16,908 nucleotides of DNA, from the NCBI GenBank assembly GCA_044359055.1, contig JBIKMV010000042.1, positions 1 to 16,908 of the forward strand, given 5' to 3'. The notes under the pieces are model-generated. The model did no database searches and had not been told where the DNA came from. It saw only the letters and a program-made list of their open reading frames with translations. The DNA is from CAMDMI01 sp044359055. Lineage in GTDB: Bacteria > Bacteroidota > Bacteroidia > Cytophagales > Flexibacteraceae. The translations under genes and the position numbers were made by a program. Positions 14,076-16,908 of the stretch are shown here, piece by piece (position 1 is the stretch's first letter; the number at the start of each line of letters is the position of its first letter).

Positions 14076-14747
14076 ATGTGCGGAAGATTTTCTTTGGACA
14101 GAAAGGCAGAAGCCATACAAGCAAGATTCAAGGTAAAATTAAGTCCTGAAGTAAGACAGCAATTGCCCCTTTTCAATATTGCTCCCGGTCAGAAAGCTGC
14201 CTGCATCGTAGGGGAAGAATTGCAGTTGCTGGAGTGGGGCCTTGCCGGCAAAGGTGTGGACGGAAAGAGCCGAAATATGATCAATGCCAGATCGGAAACC
14301 GTAACCGAAAAATGGCCATTCAAAACGCTGATGTCAAACCGCTGCCTGGTGGTGTCGACTGGTTTTTTTGAGTGGAAAAGCTATGGAAAAACCAAAATTC
14401 CCTTTCTTCACCAACTGGCAGACCATGCTTTATTTGCCATGGCCGGGCTGTATGAAAAGGAACCCGATACCGGGCATTCCCGGTTTACCATTCTTACGAG
14501 GGCAGCAGGACCTCAGTGTGCGCCATATCACGACCGTATGCCCCTGATTTTAAATCCTGATCAGGAAAAAACATGGCTCAGTTTGCCTGCCATACAGCCT
14601 GATGAAATACAGAAATGGAGTGAAAGCGAAGAACCGCCTCTCGATATTTTCTCCGTTTCTCAACGATTAAACAAGTCTTTTGAAAACGATTCAACACTTC
14701 TGCAGGCAGAGGCCGTAAAGGTTGTCCAACAGCTAAGCATTTTCTGA
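14076..14747 (+). CDS. HMCES/YedK-type abasic-site processing protein (SRAP family)
   Basis: The SRAP family (YedK in E. coli, HMCES in humans) traps abasic sites in single-stranded DNA through a thiazolidine link to Cys2 and shields them from strand breakage. The 223-residue protein begins MCGRF, so Cys2 is present once the initiator Met is removed, which also fixes the start at 14076. Other active-site elements are in place: NIAPGQ, WGL, MINARSET (N70), GFFEWK (E99) and HDRMPLIL (H152). The database name SOS response-associated peptidase is historical. No LexA box was recognised upstream; the gene lies four bases after the T9SS protein gene and two bases before a glycosyltransferase gene, so it is probably read from the promoter near 11279. 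yedK would be the symbol by homology, but is not standard in this phylum. Confidence 0.95.
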   Translation: MCGRFSLDRKAEAIQARFKVKLSPEVRQQLPLFNIAPGQKAACIVGEELQLLEWGLAGKGVDGKSRNMINARSETVTEKWPFKTLMSNRCLVVSTGFFEWKSYGKTKIPFLHQLADHALFAMAGLYEKEPDTGHSRFTILTRAAGPQCAPYHDRMPLILNPDQEKTWLSLPAIQPDEIQKWSESEEPPLDIFSVSQRLNKSFENDSTLLQAEAVKVVQQLSIF

Positions 14748-14749
14748 AA

Positions 14750-15760
14750 TTGAATATCCTCATCGTAAAAATCGGAGCGATTGGTGATGTGGCCATGTGC
14801 CTGCCTCTGGTAAGCCGCATCAAACAAAAGCATCCTGAGGCAAGGATTACCTGGCTTTGCGGAGAAATTGCCAAACCCCTGCTGCAGCGGATTCCGGAAA
14901 TAGACAGGATAATTTCAGTGGATGAAAACAAGTTGTTCAAAGGAAATACGGCAGAGAAAGTCCGGGAAATTTTCCGCATCTGGAACATTTTTTCAGGAGC
15001 CAGCTACAATGAAACCCTGTATTTCTATTACTCCGATTTATACAAAATACTGATTCTGCCGGTCAGGAAAGGGCAGATAAAAAGATTCAACAAAAACCCG
15101 TCTGTAAGAATCAGACCCGTTCCGGCCAGACACCATTCTTTTGAGTATCTGTCGGTTTTTGAGGGTGAAAGCACAGGCGTAACCGCTGAAATCAGTTATC
15201 CTGCTTTTATTCTCACCGAAGAAGATTTCAGACTGCTTCAGGAGCTGAAGGGCCAAAACAACCTGATTGCCCTTTCATGCGGGGGTGCGAAAAATTTCCT
15301 GCGGAACGATGACCTGAGGCGCTGGCCTGTAGGACATTACACCCGGCTGGCAGGATTGCTCATAGAAAAGGGCTACAGCATAGTGCTGACCGGTGCCGCC
15401 TCGGATGCATGGGTTTCTGAACACTTCAGGGATGTGAAGCACCACAATTTCATCGGCAAGCTGAATCTTCCGGAATTTGTTTCCCTTCTCAGCCTTTGCC
15501 GTATGCTGATTACCCATGATTCAGGGCCACTGCATCTGGCAGATATTGCCGGAATCCCCTCCTTCGGATTGTTCGGGCCTACCAATCCGGGAGACTTCAG
15601 GAGTCTGCATCCCCTTTCGAAGTACCATTGGGGCGGTGAAAATCTTTCATGCCGCCCCTGTTACGACGGTCGCAGCTATGCACCCTGCCTTAGTAATGTG
15701 TGTATGCAGCAAATCAGCCCCGAGGATGTATTTCAGGAGATTGGGTCATTGCTTTTCTAA
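14750..15760 (+). CDS. Family 9 glycosyltransferase (heptosyltransferase-like), TTG start
   Basis: A 336-residue GT-B glycosyltransferase of family GT9, which contains the LPS heptosyltransferases; it would add a sugar to LPS core or another envelope glycan at the inner face of the cytoplasmic membrane. Family signs: N-terminal ILIVKIGAIGDVAMCLPL (acceptor-side loop), SCGGAKNFLRNDDLRRWPVG in the middle, and the nucleotide-sugar region THDSGPLHLADIAGIPSFGLFGPTNP. A C-terminal cysteine-rich stretch (CRPCYDGRSYAPC, then NVCM) is shared by many GT9 members. The start is TTG at 14750: the conserved N-terminal strand begins at once and the next in-frame ATG would remove the GAIGDV loop. It starts two bases after the preceding stop, which suggests coupled translation. 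Donor and acceptor sugars cannot be told from the sequence. Confidence 0.92.
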   Translation: MNILIVKIGAIGDVAMCLPLVSRIKQKHPEARITWLCGEIAKPLLQRIPEIDRIISVDENKLFKGNTAEKVREIFRIWNIFSGASYNETLYFYYSDLYKILILPVRKGQIKRFNKNPSVRIRPVPARHHSFEYLSVFEGESTGVTAEISYPAFILTEEDFRLLQELKGQNNLIALSCGGAKNFLRNDDLRRWPVGHYTRLAGLLIEKGYSIVLTGAASDAWVSEHFRDVKHHNFIGKLNLPEFVSLLSLCRMLITHDSGPLHLADIAGIPSFGLFGPTNPGDFRSLHPLSKYHWGGENLSCRPCYDGRSYAPCLSNVCMQQISPEDVFQEIGSLLF

Positions 15761-15798
15761 AAACCACAGGTTTGGCAGAACCTCAACTATGGTATGCT

Positions 15799-16521
15799 CT
15801 ATTTTGGCTCTTCCAATTGTCGCCTGTACATCTGGATGGTATTTTCCAATCCGAAATACAGGGCATCGCAAATGAGGGCATGACCAATAGAAACCTCCTG
15901 CAAATGAGGCACATGCTGTGCAAAATACCGTAGGTTTTCCAGACTCAGATCGTGGCCTGCATTCAAGCCCAGGGAGGCATCGAAGGCATAAATCGCACCC
16001 TGAACAAATGGATGCACTGCTGCCTGCGGATTGGAGGGAAAAAGACTGGCATAAGGTTCGGTATATAATTCTACCCGGTCGGCGCCCAGCTCAGCGGCTT
16101 TGCGGATTTTGTTTTTTTCCGGCTCAATAAAAATGGAAACCCGGATTTCCTTATCCCTGAATTTATCCACCACCTCCCGCAAAAAAGAAAAGTGGGCAAC
16201 CGTATCCCAGCCGGCATTGGAAGTGAGAGCATCGGGCGCATCCGGAACCAGAGTTACCTGTTCAGGTACTACCTCAAGAATCAGGTCTATAAAATCAGAA
16301 TCCGGGTATCCTTCAATGTTAAATTCAGTGGAAACCACCTTTTTAAGATTCCGGACATCTTCATAGCGGATGTGCCGCCCGTCGGGTCTGGGATGAACGG
16401 TGATGCCCTCTGCACCGAACTGCTCACAAAAAACAGCAAATTGTACCACATCGGGATTGTTGCCCCCGCGGGCATTTCGCAGGGTGGCTGCTTTGTTGAT
16501 ATTTACGCTGAGTCTTGTCAT
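15799..16521 (-). CDS. pdxJ: Pyridoxine 5'-phosphate synthase
   Basis: PdxJ condenses 1-deoxyxylulose 5-phosphate with 3-amino-2-oxopropyl phosphate to form pyridoxine 5'-phosphate in the DXP-dependent vitamin B6 route. The 240-residue TIM barrel is complete and has the normal length. Active-site residues can be seen: H43 and H50 in TVHPRPDGRHI, E70 in NIEGYP, E151 in VELYTE, and H190 in GLNAGHDLSLENL; the end EVSIGHALICDAL holds the phosphate-binding loop. The N-terminal SVNINKAATLRNARGG is also typical. Its ATG overlaps the fmt stop by ATGA (16518-16521), so translation is probably coupled to fmt. pdxA is not in the window. The gene converges on the glycosyltransferase gene across 38 bases. 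Confidence 0.97.
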   Translation of the reverse strand: MTRLSVNINKAATLRNARGGNNPDVVQFAVFCEQFGAEGITVHPRPDGRHIRYEDVRNLKKVVSTEFNIEGYPDSDFIDLILEVVPEQVTLVPDAPDALTSNAGWDTVAHFSFLREVVDKFRDKEIRVSIFIEPEKNKIRKAAELGADRVELYTEPYASLFPSNPQAAVHPFVQGAIYAFDASLGLNAGHDLSLENLRYFAQHVPHLQEVSIGHALICDALYFGLENTIQMYRRQLEEPK

Positions 16522-16908
16522 AATGTATCGATTTTATGGCCGGCCAAAAACTCGCCCGCAAGCATTTTTCGTTTTCCTTCAGGCTGCAATTCAAGAATTT
16601 CAAGCCAGAAATCTGAAGCAGCAACAGCCAGAACACCGGGAGCAATCTGCATAAAAGTTCCGGGTTGATAAGAAGAGCAATTCCGGTCAGTAAGCCGGCT
16701 TTTCAGTATCTTAAAGTTTTTTCCTTCCCTGAGGCACCATGCAGCCGGGTGGGGCGACAATCCTCTGATCAGATTGTGCAGGTCACGGGCAGGCTGAGCA
16801 AACCGCAGTTCACAGGTTTCCCTGAAAATCTTGGGGGCATGGCTTACCAAGGCCTCATTTTGGTCTTGCTCCTGATAATCGCCTGAAGAAATGGCCTTTA
16901 CCGTTTTC
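16518..16908 (-). CDS. fmt: Methionyl-tRNA formyltransferase, C-terminal part (5' end outside window)
   Basis: Fmt formylates the amino group of initiator Met-tRNA using 10-formyl-THF. Only about 130 C-terminal residues are present: the frame is open from the window edge at 16907 down to TGA at 16520-16518. The fragment begins TVKAISSGDY, continues with SHAPKIFRETCELRFAQPA and DLHNLIRGLSPHPAAW, and ends in the C-terminal tRNA-binding (OB-like) domain with GTFMQIAPGVLAVAA. These are characteristic Fmt stretches. The catalytic N-terminal formyltransferase domain lies outside the window. The stop overlaps the pdxJ start by ATGA. The leucine codon TTG at 16850 is internal and is not the start. 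Confidence 0.93.
   Translation of the reverse strand, partial: KTVKAISSGDYQEQDQNEALVSHAPKIFRETCELRFAQPARDLHNLIRGLSPHPAAWCLREGKNFKILKSRLTDRNCSSYQPGTFMQIAPGVLAVAASDFWLEILELQPEGKRKMLAGEFLAGHKIDTL

Noticed and set aside
15768..15783. AGGTT/AACCT hairpin between the convergent GT9 and pdxJ genes as a terminator
   Set aside because: The stem has only five pairs and no T run follows on either strand.
1..16908. CRISPR arrays, tRNA or rRNA genes, insertion sequences, phage genes, defence islands
   Set aside because: No regularly spaced repeats, cloverleaf sequences, transposase or phage-like products were seen; composition looks even across the window.

Overview
The window looks like a chromosomal segment of a member of the Bacteroidota, probably a gliding or environmental lineage rather than a gut Bacteroides. 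The evidence is: two secreted proteins with type IX secretion (T9SS) C-terminal signals, one type A and one type B/gliding-type; a bacillithiol deacetylase (BshB1) of the type common in this phylum; promoter elements of the phylum-specific TTG-N(17-23)-TAnnTTTG form; little Shine-Dalgarno signal before starts; and an ECF sigma factor paired with a membrane-anchored beta-barrel protein. No finer taxonomy is supported. There are no rRNA or tRNA genes, CRISPR arrays or insertion sequences.

Layout. 1-1897 (+): a tight housekeeping run of the end of class I fructose-bisphosphate aldolase, accD and bshB1, followed by a terminator-like stretch. 2185-5090 (+): a three-gene locus of a TTG-started Ig-like lipoprotein, a TTG-started ECF sigma factor and, overlapping it by ATGA, a protein with a cytoplasmic tail, one transmembrane helix, a long periplasmic linker and a predicted C-terminal outer-membrane barrel. 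This is the least ordinary part of the window. 5091-5414: a regulatory region with a near-ideal Bacteroidota promoter and a complete SAM-I riboswitch. 5415-9137 (+): full-length cobalamin-dependent methionine synthase metH. 9186-11092 (-): rsmE, preceded by and abutting a T9SS type A secreted protein. 11336-15760 (+): a tight run of a large T9SS type B secreted protein, an HMCES/YedK-type protein and a family 9 glycosyltransferase. 15799-16908 (-): pdxJ and the 3' part of fmt, overlapping by ATGA.

How the genes work together. The first run serves central metabolism (glycolysis/gluconeogenesis, malonyl-CoA, bacillithiol). metH is placed under SAM feedback by its leader; how SAM binding is turned into repression is not obvious, because no terminator or Shine-Dalgarno site is visible downstream of the aptamer. 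The sigma/barrel pair looks like a cell-surface signalling unit in which one polypeptide could in principle connect the outer membrane to a cytoplasmic sigma factor; the adjacent lipoprotein is a candidate partner. The rest is envelope and secretion (two T9SS cargoes, a glycosyltransferase) mixed with housekeeping genes (rsmE, HMCES, pdxJ, fmt).

Three genes (2185, 3193, 14750) must or almost certainly do begin with TTG, and a fourth (rsmE) may.
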